Of a stretch of DNA of 64,000 nt, positions 19,407-28,003 are shown one piece after another. The stretch spans positions 124,001 to 188,000 of the forward strand of contig NZ_LS483370.1 in NCBI RefSeq assembly GCF_900475285.1, in the 5' to 3' direction. Within the stretch, counting starts at the first letter, position 1. Each line of letters begins with the position of its first letter. Both the position numbers and the translations under genes were made by a program. The DNA is from Pseudomonas taetrolens. GTDB taxonomy: Bacteria; Pseudomonadota; Gammaproteobacteria; Pseudomonadales; Pseudomonadaceae. The notes below the pieces were generated by a model. The model was given only the letters and a program-made list of their open reading frames with translations. It was not told where the DNA came from and searched no databases.

Positions 19407-19888
19407 CAGGACTCCCGGCAACCCGAACACAGGCCAATCACTTCGACAGTCTGGCCTTCAACAGTAAAGCCGACATCGTGGGCGCTGTTGATAATCGCAT
19501 CGCTGATGGTTTTTTGTTCAAGCTCGATGGCCGCATGGCAACTGCGGCAAATCAGGAACTGACCCTGATGCGGATGCTCCGGGTGGCTACAGCCAATAAA
19601 TGCGTTGAGCGACGAAATGCGGTGCACCAAGCCATTTTCGAGCAAAAAATCCAGTGCCCGATAAACGGTCGGCGGTGCGGCGCGACGTCCGTCCTGCTCG
19701 CTGAGCACCGCCAGAATGTCATAGGCTCCCAGCGGCTTGTGGCTCTGCCATACCAGTTCCAGCACGCGGCGACGCAATGCAGTCAGACGCAGGCCTTTTT
19801 GCGCGCACAGAACATCCGCCTCGCTGAGCGCGCTGTGAACGCAGTGAGAGTGATCGTGGGGACGGCTGGCAAGCGGTGTTATAGGCAT
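19406..19888 (-). CDS. zur: Zinc uptake regulator Zur (Fur family)
   Basis: 160 residues. Winged helix at about 25-90 ([35 protein letters not shown]) and a metal-binding/dimerisation domain. The latter has HPEHPHQG and two Cys pairs, CRSC and CSGC. The His-rich N-terminus (HDHSHCVH) is typical of pseudomonad Zur (np20). First gene of zur-znuC-znuB, divergent from znuA; it should repress both with zinc. Confidence 0.93.
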   Translation of the reverse strand: MPITPLASRPHDHSHCVHSALSEADVLCAQKGLRLTALRRRVLELVWQSHKPLGAYDILAVLSEQDGRRAAPPTVYRALDFLLENGLVHRISSLNAFIGCSHPEHPHQGQFLICRSCHAAIELEQKTISDAIINSAHDVGFTVEGQTVEVIGLCSGCRES

Positions 19889-19914
19889 GGGCGGCGACGA
19901 TTTTTGATGGAGAC

Positions 19915-19927
19915 GTTATTATGTTAC
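19915..19927. promoter_or_regulatory. Candidate Zur operator
   Basis: GTTATTATGTTAC lies in the 57-66 bp between the zur and znuA starts. Its left half (GTTAT) and right half (GTTAC) partly match the A+T-rich gamma-proteobacterial Zur palindrome. The symmetry is imperfect (about half of positions). Position between the two zinc-regulated units is the stronger argument. Confidence 0.4.
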
Positions 19928-19954
19928 CTGTTTCAGCCACCATGAGTGCTTATC

Positions 19955-20875
19955 GTGCCCCGTCTTTTTGCCCTTTTTCTTACTTTAAGCGCCAGTTTAT
20001 GGGTGTTTAGCCCGGCTCAGGCCGAGGTCAACGTACTGACCAGCATCAAGCCCTTGCAGCTGATTGCAGCCGCGGTGCAGGACGGTGTGGGCCAGCCGGA
20101 GGTACTTTTGCCACCGGGTGCTTCGCCGCATCACTATGCTTTGCGCCCTTCTGACGTACGGCGTGTGCAGTCGGCTGAGCTGCTGTACTGGATCGGGCCG
20201 GATCTGGAAGGCTTCTTGCCGCGAGTGACCAAGAGCCGAACCTTGCCGACCATCATGGTGCAAAACCTGCCGGGTTTGAAACTGCGGCATTTCGCCGAAG
20301 ATAACCACTCCCATGAAGAAGATACTGCCGAACATGATCACGATCATCGTCCGGGATCGCTGGACGCCCACTTGTGGCTCGCCCCTGACAATGCGCGCGT
20401 GATTGCAGCCAGAATGGCGGCTGACTTGAGCGAGAAAGACCCGGCGAACGCAGCCCGTTACCAAAGTAACCTCAAGGCGTTCAATGAGCGTCTGGATGCA
20501 TTGGATGCACGGCTAAAGGTGCGTATGGCCGCGGTTGCGGATAAGCCGTACTTCGTTTTCCACGAAGGCTACGACTATTTTGAAAATGCCTACGGGCTCA
20601 AGCATGCTGGCGTGTTCAGCGTCGCGTCGGAAGTACAGCCCGGCGCTCAGCATGTGGCGGCGATGCGCAAGCGTTTGCAGGAAGTGGGCAAGACCTGTGT
20701 ATTCAGCGATCCTCCCATTCGTCCGCGCTTGGCTGAAACGTTGACTGCGGGCATGCCGGTCAAACTGGCTGAGCTGGATGCATTGGGTGGTTTTACCCCT
20801 GCTACCGCTCAAGGCTACGAGCAGTTGCTGGAGAAGTTGGGGAACGACCTGGCAGGCTGCCTGGAAAGCCTCTAA
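19955..20875 (+). CDS. znuA: Zinc ABC transporter substrate-binding protein
   Basis: About 306 residues. Signal peptide (RLFALFLTLSASLWVFSPAQA) before EVNVLTSIKPLQL. Zinc ligands occur in GASPHHYALRPSD, LDAHLWLAPDN and FHEGYDYF, and a charged His-rich loop (HSHEEDTAEHDHDH) lies at about residue 125. No ATG is available at the right place in this frame. GTG at 19955 is the likely start, with GTG at 19946 as alternative. The nearby ATG at 19942 is in another frame and ends after 22 codons. Confidence 0.92.
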   Translation: MPRLFALFLTLSASLWVFSPAQAEVNVLTSIKPLQLIAAAVQDGVGQPEVLLPPGASPHHYALRPSDVRRVQSAELLYWIGPDLEGFLPRVTKSRTLPTIMVQNLPGLKLRHFAEDNHSHEEDTAEHDHDHRPGSLDAHLWLAPDNARVIAARMAADLSEKDPANAARYQSNLKAFNERLDALDARLKVRMAAVADKPYFVFHEGYDYFENAYGLKHAGVFSVASEVQPGAQHVAAMRKRLQEVGKTCVFSDPPIRPRLAETLTAGMPVKLAELDALGGFTPATAQGYEQLLEKLGNDLAGCLESL

Positions 20876-20888
20876 GCCACGCGTAATC

Positions 20889-20924
20889 CTGTAGCCGCCA
20901 CCGAAGATATGACAGCGGCTACAG
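20889..20924. repeat. REP-like hairpin after znuA
   Basis: CTGTAGCCGC (20889-20898) and GCGGCTACAG (20915-20924) form a perfect ten-pair stem with a 16-base loop. It lies between the convergent znuA and homoserine kinase genes. The GTAGCCGC head is shared with the elements at 39638 and 45189, so it is one member of a dispersed REP family and may also terminate transcription. Confidence 0.7.
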
Positions 20925-20939
20925 GGGTTGCGACCTGCT

Positions 20940-21890
20940 TTATAGCGCGAACGGCAGCGGCAGGTTCACGTTCTGGCGCAATGCCAGGCGACGTTCAAAT
21001 TCGCCCGGATCGTGAATCAGCACGTCCTGACCGGCGAAGGTCTGGGCTGCAATCAGGCGTGACAACCAGAACCGCACGCAGGCGACGCGCAGCAAGGTTG
21101 GCCAGAGCTCGGCCTCGCTGGCCGTGAATGGGCGCAGGGCGGCGTAGGCCCCCAGCAGGGCGCGGGCACGAGGGGCGTCAATCTGACCGTCCTCGTCTGC
21201 GCACCAGTCATTCAGGGCGATCGCCACGTCGTACAGCATTGGGCCGGAGCAGGCGTTGTAAAAGTCGATCAGTCCCGTCAGATGCGTACCTTCAAACATG
21301 GCGTTATCGCGGAACAAGTCACCGTGCAGGTTGGCTCGTGGCAATGCCAGGATCTGCGCCTTGCGCTCGGTGATTTCGCTCAGGGCCTTTTGCAGTAACT
21401 GAGCCGCTGCCGGCTCCAGGTTGGCCATCAGCGACGGGCCTTCGGTCAGCATCCAGTCCAGGCCGCGATCCGTCTTGCGTTCCAGCACATTATCGCGTGT
21501 GGCGACGTGCAAGTGCCCCAGGAGGTCGCCGACCTGTGCGCAATGTTGAGCGTTGGCTTCGCGAATATGTTTGCCGGCCAGGCGCGGCTGCAGCAGTGCC
21601 GGTTTGCCTTTGAGTTCGCGCAGGGCCTCGCCGTCGACAGTGCGCAAGGCGAAGGGCACGGGTAAATCTGCGGTGTGCAGCACATCGAGCAGTTCGATAA
21701 AGAACGGCATCTCTTTGATAGGGCCACGCTCAACCAGGGTCAGGACAAATTCGCCCTGCTCCAGGCTGATGAAGTAATTGGTGTTTTCGCTGCCAGCGGC
21801 AATCCCCTGGAAATCGAGCAGACGGCCGAGTCCGTAAGGCGCAAGAAAAGTCTCCAGCTCAGGGCGAGTCAGTGGGGTGAATACAGACAT
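20940..21890 (-). CDS. thrB: Homoserine kinase (APH-fold, ThrB/ThrH-type)
   Basis: 316 residues of the aminoglycoside phosphotransferase-like homoserine kinase family, unrelated to the GHMP ThrB of E. coli. Catalytic loop LHGDLFRDNAMF and metal Asp in GLIDFYNA are present. N-terminal SENTNYFI binds the nucleotide. It phosphorylates homoserine in threonine synthesis. The gene stands upstream of a REP-like hairpin, with a DUF2782 gene 57 bp before it in the same direction. Confidence 0.9.
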   Translation of the reverse strand: MSVFTPLTRPELETFLAPYGLGRLLDFQGIAAGSENTNYFISLEQGEFVLTLVERGPIKEMPFFIELLDVLHTADLPVPFALRTVDGEALRELKGKPALLQPRLAGKHIREANAQHCAQVGDLLGHLHVATRDNVLERKTDRGLDWMLTEGPSLMANLEPAAAQLLQKALSEITERKAQILALPRANLHGDLFRDNAMFEGTHLTGLIDFYNACSGPMLYDVAIALNDWCADEDGQIDAPRARALLGAYAALRPFTASEAELWPTLLRVACVRFWLSRLIAAQTFAGQDVLIHDPGEFERRLALRQNVNLPLPFAL

Positions 21891-21947
21891 GATTTAAATT
21901 GCCAGTACGGGCGCCGCGTTCAAGCGGCGCCAATTAAAGTTAAGACG

Positions 21948-22238
21948 CTATTTCCATTCGAAGATTTTCCACGAAGGAATCAGCATATCCGGCTGGTCGG
22001 AACGGATGTAATTGGCATCAGTACCATCAGCGCGTACCAGAAAGTACGGTTTGCCCCCTTTTGGGGTGACCTTGATGGCGTACAGAAAACCGTTTTGACG
22101 GTATTCCTGAATGGTTTTATCGCCTTCCGTGCGAATGGTTACGTCTGGGTCGGCGGTGACTGCTTCATCAGCTGCAAAGGTTACCAGCGGAGTGAATGCA
22201 AACAAGCCGGTCAGCAACAGGCGATTGAGTGTGCGCAT
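21948..22238 (-). CDS. DUF2782 periplasmic protein
   Basis: 96 residues: signal peptide (LLLTGLFAFTPLVTFAADE) and a small domain with DVTIRTEGDKTIQEYRQNG, YAIKVTPKGGKPYFLV and a WKIFEW end. This is the DUF2782 pattern, found beside polA and homoserine kinase in pseudomonads. Function unknown. It is divergent from polA, with a 74-bp shared spacer. Confidence 0.85.
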   Translation of the reverse strand: MRTLNRLLLTGLFAFTPLVTFAADEAVTADPDVTIRTEGDKTIQEYRQNGFLYAIKVTPKGGKPYFLVRADGTDANYIRSDQPDMLIPSWKIFEWK

Positions 22239-22312
22239 GATAACCTTGTCCCTTTGTCGTCATTGGTCCGGACATTCTAGCGCCGGACTCGCCGAAAAGG
22301 TTGATCCTGCTC

Positions 22313-25078
22313 ATGAGCCAAGCTCCCCTCGTCCTGGTGGACGGTTCTTCATATCTGTACCGCGCCTTCCATGCGCTGCCACCGCTGACTACCTCCAAGG
22401 GCCTGCCGACAGGCGCCGTGAAGGGCGTTTTGAACATGCTGAAAAGCCTGCGCAAGCAGTATCCGGACAGCCCGTTTGCGGTGGTTTTCGATGCCAAGGG
22501 CGGCACATTTCGCGATGACATGTACGCCGAATACAAGGCGAATCGACCGAGCATGCCCGATGACATGCGGGTTCAAATTGAGCCTTTGCATGCCAGCGTC
22601 ATTGCCCTGGGCTTTCCTTTGCTGTGCGTCGAAGGCGTTGAAGCTGACGATGTGATCGGTACGCTGGCCCGCAGCAGTGCCGCGGCAGACCGTCCGGTGG
22701 TGATTTCGACCGGCGACAAGGACATGGCGCAACTGGTCGATGGTCACATCACCCTGGTCAACACCATGACCGGCAGCGTGATGGATATCGAAGGCGTGAA
22801 AGAGAAGTTTGGCGTCGCCCCCGAGCAGATCATCGATTACCTCGCGCTGATGGGCGATTCGTCCGACAACATTCCTGGCGTCCCGGGGATTGGCCCGAAA
22901 ACCGCGTCAGGCTTGCTGATGGGTGTAGGCGGTGGCCTTGTTGATCTGTACGAAAAACTCGACGTCGTGCCGACTTTACCGATCCGCGGGGCTAAAAACC
23001 TGCCGGCCAAGCTCGAAGAACATCGAGAAATGGCGTTCCTGTCCTATCAGCTGGCGACGATTAAAATCGATGTGCCGCTGGATATCGGTCTGGAAGACTT
23101 GCACCTCAAGGCGCCTGACTGTGAAAAGCTGATTGAGCTGTACACCGTACTGGAGTTCAAGAGCTGGATCGCCGAAGTCGAGCGCGAGGCCAAGCGCGCC
23201 GGGCAGGTGGTGGTGCATGAAGAACCAGTGGCGGAGGAGGCGGAGTCGCAGTACGAAACCATCCTGGATCAAGCGCGTTTCGACGTGTGGCTGAAAAAGC
23301 TCAATGACGCCAAGCTGTTTGCCTTTGATACTGAAACTACCGGCATAGACGCGCAGCAAGCGCAATTGGTGGGGCTGTCGTTTGCAGTCAAGCCCGGCGA
23401 AGCGGCTTATATTCCGCTAACGCATTCCTACATGGGTGTGCCGGAGCAATTGGACCGCGACACCGTGTTGCGTGCCCTCAAGCCGCTGCTGGAAGACCCG
23501 GGCAAGGCCAAGGTCGGTCAGCACGCCAAGTTCGACATGAATATTCTGGCCAATTGCGCCATTGGTGGCGATCAGGCCTGCGGCATCACGGTGCAGGGCA
23601 TTGCCTACGACACCATGCTGGAGTCCTACGTGCTCGACTCCACGGCCACCCGCCACGATATGGACAGCCTGGCGCTCAAATATCTGGGCCATGCGACCAC
23701 CAGTTTCCAGGACATCGCCGGCAAGGGCGTCAAGCAGTTGACCTTTGACCAGATCTCGTTGGAGCAGGCTGGCCCGTATGCCGCTGAAGATGCTGATGTG
23801 ACATTGCGTTTGCACCAGGTTCTGCATGAGAAGCTGACGGCAATCCCTAGCCTGAACGCTGTACTGACGGATATTGAAATGCCGCTGGTGCCTGTGTTGG
23901 CACGTATTGAACGTCAGGGTGCGTTGGTAGATGCCAACTTGCTGGGGATTCAGAGCGTTGAGCTGGGCGACAAGCTTGTGGCGCTTGAGCGTGAGGCCTT
24001 CGCCATTGCCGGTGAAGAGTTCAACCTGGGTTCGCCGAAGCAGCTCGGCGTGATTTTGTATGAAAAGCTGGGCTTGCCCATCATCAGCAAGACCGCCAAG
24101 GGCCAGCCTTCGACCGCGGAGGCCGTACTGGCTGAACTGGCCGAACAGGATTTCCCGCTGCCCAAGGTTTTGATGCAGTACCGTTCGCTGAGCAAACTGA
24201 AAAGCACCTACACCGACCGCTTGCCGGAGCAGATCAATCCGCGTACCGGCCGGATTCACACGTCTTACCATCAGGCGGTGACGGCGACCGGACGTTTGTC
24301 GTCCAGCGACCCGAACTTGCAGAACATTCCGATCCGTACCGCTGAAGGCCGTCGAATCCGCCAGGCGTTTGTCGCGCCCCAAGGTTACAAGCTGCTGGCC
24401 GCGGACTATTCGCAAATCGAACTGCGGATCATGGCTCATCTGGCCAAGGACGAAGGGCTGCTGCATGCCTTCCGCAATAACCTGGATGTGCATAGCGCCA
24501 CAGCGGCCGAGGTGTTCGGCGTTGAGTTGGGCGAGGTCACCACGGACCAGCGCCGCAGTGCCAAGGCGATTAACTTTGGTCTGATCTACGGCATGAGCGC
24601 CTTTGGCCTTGCCAAGCAGATCGGGGTCGACCGCAAGCAGTCGCAGGCGTACATCGACCGTTACTTTGCGCGCTATCCGGGCGTGCTGGATTACATGGAG
24701 CGCACCCGGGCCCAAGCCTCGGAGCAAGGGTACGTCGAGACCATCTTTGGTCGTCGCCTCTACCTGCCAGATATCAACGCTAAAAACCCGGCGCTGCGCA
24801 AAGGGGCTGAACGCACTGCGATCAATGCGCCGATGCAGGGCACGGCGGCTGACATCATCAAGAAAGCCATGGTGGCTGTGGATAACTGGCTGAGTGCGTC
24901 GGGTCTCGATGCCCGCGTCATCCTGCAGGTACACGATGAATTGGTGCTTGAAGTGCGCGAAGACCTGGTGGAGCAGGTACGTGATGAGGTGCGCAGTCAC
25001 ATGAGTGATGCCGCGAAGCTGGATGTGCCGCTGGTGGTTGAAGTGGGTGTGGGCAATAACTGGGACGAGGCGCACTGA
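22313..25078 (+). CDS. polA: DNA polymerase I
   Basis: 921 residues with all three domains. The 5'-nuclease occupies about 1-300 ([59 protein letters not shown]). The 3'-5' proofreading domain follows from about 330 ([11 protein letters not shown], intact DxE). The polymerase domain has motif [16 protein letters not shown]-helix [14 protein letters not shown] and motif [11 protein letters not shown]. It replaces RNA primers and fills repair gaps. The ATG at 22313 lacks a strong ribosome site; a TTG four codons upstream is an alternative. Confidence 0.97.
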   Translation: MSQAPLVLVDGSSYLYRAFHALPPLTTSKGLPTGAVKGVLNMLKSLRKQYPDSPFAVVFDAKGGTFRDDMYAEYKANRPSMPDDMRVQIEPLHASVIALGFPLLCVEGVEADDVIGTLARSSAAADRPVVISTGDKDMAQLVDGHITLVNTMTGSVMDIEGVKEKFGVAPEQIIDYLALMGDSSDNIPGVPGIGPKTASGLLMGVGGGLVDLYEKLDVVPTLPIRGAKNLPAKLEEHREMAFLSYQLATIKIDVPLDIGLEDLHLKAPDCEKLIELYTVLEFKSWIAEVEREAKRAGQVVVHEEPVAEEAESQYETILDQARFDVWLKKLNDAKLFAFDTETTGIDAQQAQLVGLSFAVKPGEAAYIPLTHSYMGVPEQLDRDTVLRALKPLLEDPGKAKVGQHAKFDMNILANCAIGGDQACGITVQGIAYDTMLESYVLDSTATRHDMDSLALKYLGHATTSFQDIAGKGVKQLTFDQISLEQAGPYAAEDADVTLRLHQVLHEKLTAIPSLNAVLTDIEMPLVPVLARIERQGALVDANLLGIQSVELGDKLVALEREAFAIAGEEFNLGSPKQLGVILYEKLGLPIISKTAKGQPSTAEAVLAELAEQDFPLPKVLMQYRSLSKLKSTYTDRLPEQINPRTGRIHTSYHQAVTATGRLSSSDPNLQNIPIRTAEGRRIRQAFVAPQGYKLLAADYSQIELRIMAHLAKDEGLLHAFRNNLDVHSATAAEVFGVELGEVTTDQRRSAKAINFGLIYGMSAFGLAKQIGVDRKQSQAYIDRYFARYPGVLDYMERTRAQASEQGYVETIFGRRLYLPDINAKNPALRKGAERTAINAPMQGTAADIIKKAMVAVDNWLSASGLDARVILQVHDELVLEVREDLVEQVRDEVRSHMSDAAKLDVPLVVEVGVGNNWDEAH

Positions 25079-25097
25079 CAAAATGCGGCCTGCTGGC

Positions 25098-25117
25098 GGA
25101 GTGAGTTCGCTCGCTCC
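25098..25117 (+). terminator. Short hairpin after polA
   Basis: GGAGTGAG, TTCG tetraloop and CTCGCTCC form an eight-pair stem with one G-T pair, 20 bp after the polA stop. It lacks a T-run. It would separate polA transcription from the sRNA gene that follows. Confidence 0.45.
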
Positions 25118-25172
25118 ACACAGGGGGGATGGGTGTGATCGGGCTTAGGCCGAATTGTTTGCCGGTGCGCTG

Positions 25173-25200
25173 GAACTAAATCGGTCACACACCACTCAGA
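25173..25200 (+). promoter_or_regulatory. AlgU (sigma-22)-type promoter of the sRNA
   Basis: GAACTA (25173-25178), 17-bp spacer and TCAGA (25196-25200) closely match GAACTT-N16/17-TCTGA. Transcription should begin near 25206-25207, at the GAAGG arm of the first stem. ErsA of P. aeruginosa is known to be sigma-22 dependent, which agrees with this site. Confidence 0.75.
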
Positions 25201-25206
25201 TTTATT

Positions 25207-25332
25207 GAAGGGTTAAACCTTCAAGCTCCTAATGTTGTGTTAAGTGTTGGCAGATATCTGGACCACGCCCTAGCGGTCCAGTGCTTAAACCCCGGACTTC
25301 TCCCCCCCATACGAAGTCCGGGGTTTTTTTTG
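25207..25332 (+). ncRNA. ersA: ErsA-like small regulatory RNA
   Basis: An approximately 125-nt transcript is predicted between polA and engB, the place of ErsA in P. aeruginosa and of Spot 42 in E. coli. Three stems are visible. The first is GAAGG/CCTTC at 25207-25222. The second is CTGGACC/GGTCCAG at 25258-25281. The third is the terminator, CCCCGGACTTC/GAAGTCCGGGG with eight T's, at 25290-25331. The terminator loop carries seven consecutive C's, and the stretch between stems one and two is A/U-rich and unpaired. By analogy it would act with Hfq on exopolysaccharide and envelope mRNAs; no coding frame is apparent. Confidence 0.82.
25290..25331 (+). terminator. Rho-independent terminator of the sRNA
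   Basis: Eleven-pair stem CCCCGGACTTC/GAAGTCCGGGG, 12-base loop with a C7 run, and eight T's. It lies only 12 bp from the stop of convergent engB and could also serve that gene in reverse, because the 5' arm is preceded by AAA on the + strand. Confidence 0.9.
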
Positions 25333-25343
25333 CCTGCGATTCC

Positions 25344-25994
25344 TTATGCCTCGGACTCGCCAGCCTCTTCGCCTTTATTGGGCAATTCCATCCAGCGTGC
25401 CAACACGGTGTATGCCTCTTCCAGGCCCATGCGCTTAGGCGTGGAGAACAGCTGGATCGTGACCGAGTCACCCCAACGCTTGCGGATATCAGCCTGGATT
25501 TTAAGCAATGTATTTTTGGCTGCGCCGTACGTCAGTTTGTCGGCTTTGGTCAGCAAAATATGCATCGGCATGCTGCTCGACGTCGTCCAGTCCAGCATCA
25601 AAACGTCGAAATCGGTCATTGGATGACGGATATCCATCATCAAGATCACGCCTTTGAGGCTTTCGCGGCTGCCGAAATAAGCTTCGAGGTGACGCTGCCA
25701 GTGCATTTTTAACGGGATGGGTACTTTGGCGTAGCCATAGCCGGGAAGGTCAACCAGACGACGTTCTTCGTCCAGTTGGAAGAAGTTCAGCAGCTGGGTG
25801 CGGCCGGGTGTTTTCGATGTGCGCGCCAGGCTGGCATGGGTCAAAGTGTTGAGTGCGCTGGACTTGCCGGCGTTTGAGCGCCCGGCAAACGCGACTTCAT
25901 AGCCGTCGTCGTCGGGGCATTGATCAACTTTGGCTGCGCTGAGCATGAAGGTAGCCTGTTGGCACAGACCGAGAATGGGGTTCTTGAGTTGCAT
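25344..25994 (-). CDS. engB: Ribosome biogenesis GTPase EngB/YihA
   Basis: 216 residues of the TrmE-Era-EngA-EngB GTPase group. G1 [10 protein letters not shown]2-region SKTPGRTQ, G3 DLPGYGYA and G4 TKADK are intact, with a Ser-Thr G5 near QLFSTPKR. Needed for large-subunit assembly in other bacteria. The first 20 residues ([20 protein letters not shown]) are the usual N-terminal extension. Divergent from the cytochrome c5 gene. Confidence 0.95.
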   Translation of the reverse strand: MQLKNPILGLCQQATFMLSAAKVDQCPDDDGYEVAFAGRSNAGKSSALNTLTHASLARTSKTPGRTQLLNFFQLDEERRLVDLPGYGYAKVPIPLKMHWQRHLEAYFGSRESLKGVILMMDIRHPMTDFDVLMLDWTTSSSMPMHILLTKADKLTYGAAKNTLLKIQADIRKRWGDSVTIQLFSTPKRMGLEEAYTVLARWMELPNKGEEAGESEA

Positions 25995-26043
25995 GGGATT
26001 TCCGATGTGAGCGGCGTCAGGAATGGACGCGGCGAGCGTGTCG

Positions 26044-26072
26044 TTTCCGTTTCAGTGACGCCAGTATATAAT
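26044..26072 (+). promoter_or_regulatory. Putative sigma-70 promoter of the cytochrome c5/c4 genes
   Basis: A perfect TATAAT (26067-26072) lies about 110 bp before the cytochrome c5 start, with a weak -35 TTTCCG (26044-26049) at 17-bp spacing. Pattern-based call. Confidence 0.45.
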
Positions 26073-26184
26073 GCCGCAGATTTTGTGTGCGCTTTGTCCC
26101 AGCGTAGGATGAAGAACACGGGAGCGATAGACCTAGGTTGCGCATTAGAACGCAGCAAGCTCCCAACCCTGAAAAGGTCGTTTT

Positions 26185-26474
26185 ATGACGAAATGGCTGC
26201 TAGCTGCCGGTATCTTGATGCCGCTTTATAGCGCTCAGGCTACACAGGATCCGGAAGCCGTGTACAACCGCGTTTGTGTGGCCTGCCTGCTGGTCAGCTG
26301 CCAACAGCCCCTGGATCGGGAGATCGGGAAGCCTGGAGGCCAAGATTGGAGCAAGGTATGGAGACGCTGGTGCAACACGTGACCCAGGGTTTCAAGGCGA
26401 TGCCGCCGCGTGGTTTGTGCATGGACTGCAGTGTCGAGGATTACCGAGCCGTCATTCAATTGATGAGTCAGTAA
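26185..26474 (+). pseudogene. Cytochrome c5-like gene broken by a one-base frameshift
   Basis: The first frame gives a signal peptide and AVYNRVCVAC, then runs into unrelated residues. The rest of the protein continues in another frame: AGQLPTAPG, LEQGMETLVQHVTQGF and the typical c5 end MPPRGLCMDCSVEDY. Adding one base between 26287 and 26288 (an A, making CAT) restores CVACH-AGQLP, a normal ~96-residue cytochrome c5. The break therefore falls inside the heme-binding CxxCH and removes its His. The rest of the gene is undamaged, so this is a very recent mutation or a sequencing error. It lies upstream of cytochrome c4. Confidence 0.85.
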
Positions 26475-26518
26475 CCCGGCCATAACTCTTTAACCCTTAG
26501 CCGTAGTTGGATTAGCTG

Positions 26519-27139
26519 ATGAACAAAATATTCGTGAGTCTGCTGTTGACCTTGGGCGTCACCGGGATTGCCCAGGCTGCAGGCACCGCTCTTGTGGGCG
26601 ATGCGGCTGCCGGTCAGGCAAAAACTGCTGTGTGTGGCGCTTGTCACGGTCCAGACGGCAATAGCATGGCCCCTAACTTTCCAAAACTGGCCGGGCAAGG
26701 TGATCGCTACCTGCTCAAACAGTTGCATGAAATCAAGGATGGCAAACGCCAGGTGCTGGAAATGACCGGCCTGCTGACCAACCTGAACGATCAGGATCTC
26801 GCGGATATTGCGGCTTTCTACTCAAGTCAGAAAAGCTCTGTCGGCGCTGCTGACCCGGCGCTGGTGGCCCGGGGCGAGGCGCTGTTTCGTGGTGGTGACC
26901 TGGAAAAAGGCCTGCCTGCCTGCACCGGTTGCCACTCGCCAGACGGCCAAGGCAACGCCGCTGCCGGCTTCCCGCACCTGGGTGGCCAGCACGCCGGTTA
27001 TGTTGAAAAACAACTGACCGACTTCCGTGAAGGCGATCGTACCAACGACGGCGACTCGATGATCATGCGTGGCATTGCAGCCAAGTTGAGCAACAAGGAT
27101 ATCAAGGCGCTGGCCAGCTACATTCAAGGCCTGCACTAA
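26519..27139 (+). CDS. cc4: Cytochrome c4, diheme
   Basis: 206 residues: signal peptide (VSLLLTLGVTGIAQA) and two homologous cytochrome c domains, with CGACH at about residues 39-43 and CTGCH in the second half. Each has a downstream Met ligand region (SMAPNFPKLAGQ; SMIMRGIA). A periplasmic or membrane-associated electron carrier that can feed terminal oxidases. The ATG follows the c5 remnant by 45 bp. A clear terminator lies about 80 bp downstream. Confidence 0.94.
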   Translation: MNKIFVSLLLTLGVTGIAQAAGTALVGDAAAGQAKTAVCGACHGPDGNSMAPNFPKLAGQGDRYLLKQLHEIKDGKRQVLEMTGLLTNLNDQDLADIAAFYSSQKSSVGAADPALVARGEALFRGGDLEKGLPACTGCHSPDGQGNAAAGFPHLGGQHAGYVEKQLTDFREGDRTNDGDSMIMRGIAAKLSNKDIKALASYIQGLH

Positions 27140-27217
27140 GGTCTGTACGGTCGACGAGGCCTGGGCCAAGCGCCTGTGGCAACGTTAACGATCGTTTAAT
27201 CCTTGGATGTAAACCTC

Positions 27218-27245
27218 AAAGGGCAGCTTCGGCTGCCCTTTTTCA
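27218..27245 (+). terminator. Rho-independent terminator after cytochrome c4
   Basis: AAAGGGCAGC, TTCG tetraloop, GCTGCCCTTT and further T's: a ten-pair stem with T-run on the + strand, ending about 105 bp after the c4 stop. Confidence 0.9.
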
Positions 27246-27338
27246 TGGCATCTGCCGCTACACTATCGAACTCAAGCTTGAAAGGACCGGTCTTAACCCG
27301 GTCACGTTGAAGCGACCTTATTTGCCCAGGAGTAAAGC

Positions 27339-27989
27339 ATGCGTAATCTGATTCTCAGCGCCGCTCTCGTCAGCGCCAGCCTGTTTGGCATGACCGCTCA
27401 AGCTGCCGAGCCGCTTGAAGCGGGTAAACAATATGTAGAGCTGAGCAACGCGGTGCCCGTAGCGGTGCCTGGCAAGATCGAAGTGGTCGAGCTGTTCTGG
27501 TATGGCTGCCCGCATTGCTACGCCTTTGAACCGGTGGTTAATCCATGGGCCGAGAAGCTGCCGGCCGATGTGAACTTTGTGCGTCTGCCTGCCATGTTCG
27601 GCGGCCCATGGGACGCTCATGGCCAGATGTTCCTGACGCTGGAAGCCATGGGGGTTGAGCACAAGGTTCACGCGGCCGTGTTCAATGCCATCCAGAAAGA
27701 AGGCAAGCGCCTGACCAAGCCTGACGAAATGGCAGAGTTCCTGGCGACACAGGGCGTCGACAAAGACAAATTCCTGGCGACCTACAATTCGTTTGCCATT
27801 GCCGGCCAGATCAAAAAAGCCAAAGAGCTTGCCCAGAAGTACGGCATCTCTGGCGTACCGACCATGGTGGTTAACGGTAAATACCGTTTTGACCTTGGCA
27901 CCGCCGGCGGCCCCGAAGGCACATTGGATGTCGCGGACCAACTGATTGCCAAAGAGCGTGCAGCCGCCGCATCGCCGAGCAAGAACTAA
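27339..27989 (+). CDS. dsbA: Thiol:disulfide interchange protein DsbA
   Basis: 216 residues: signal peptide ending in MTAQAAEP, thioredoxin fold with active site CPHC (YGCPHCYAFEP) and the cis-proline loop SGVPTMVVNGKY. It introduces disulfides into periplasmic proteins, including folding partners of the nearby cytochromes. CAGGAG lies ten bases before the ATG. The spacer upstream carries a small GACCGG/CCGGTC inverted repeat at about 27285-27303. Confidence 0.95.
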   Translation: MRNLILSAALVSASLFGMTAQAAEPLEAGKQYVELSNAVPVAVPGKIEVVELFWYGCPHCYAFEPVVNPWAEKLPADVNFVRLPAMFGGPWDAHGQMFLTLEAMGVEHKVHAAVFNAIQKEGKRLTKPDEMAEFLATQGVDKDKFLATYNSFAIAGQIKKAKELAQKYGISGVPTMVVNGKYRFDLGTAGGPEGTLDVADQLIAKERAAAASPSKN

Positions 27990-28003
27990 GCGGCGCCTCC
28001 CCC

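Noticed and set aside
19942..20010. ATG at 19942 as the znuA start
   Set aside because: It is out of frame with ZnuA and ends after 22 codons; only the GTG starts lead into the signal peptide.
23417..25081. A 554-codon open frame opposite polA
   Set aside because: It mirrors the polymerase domain codons and shows no domain, signal or ribosome site.
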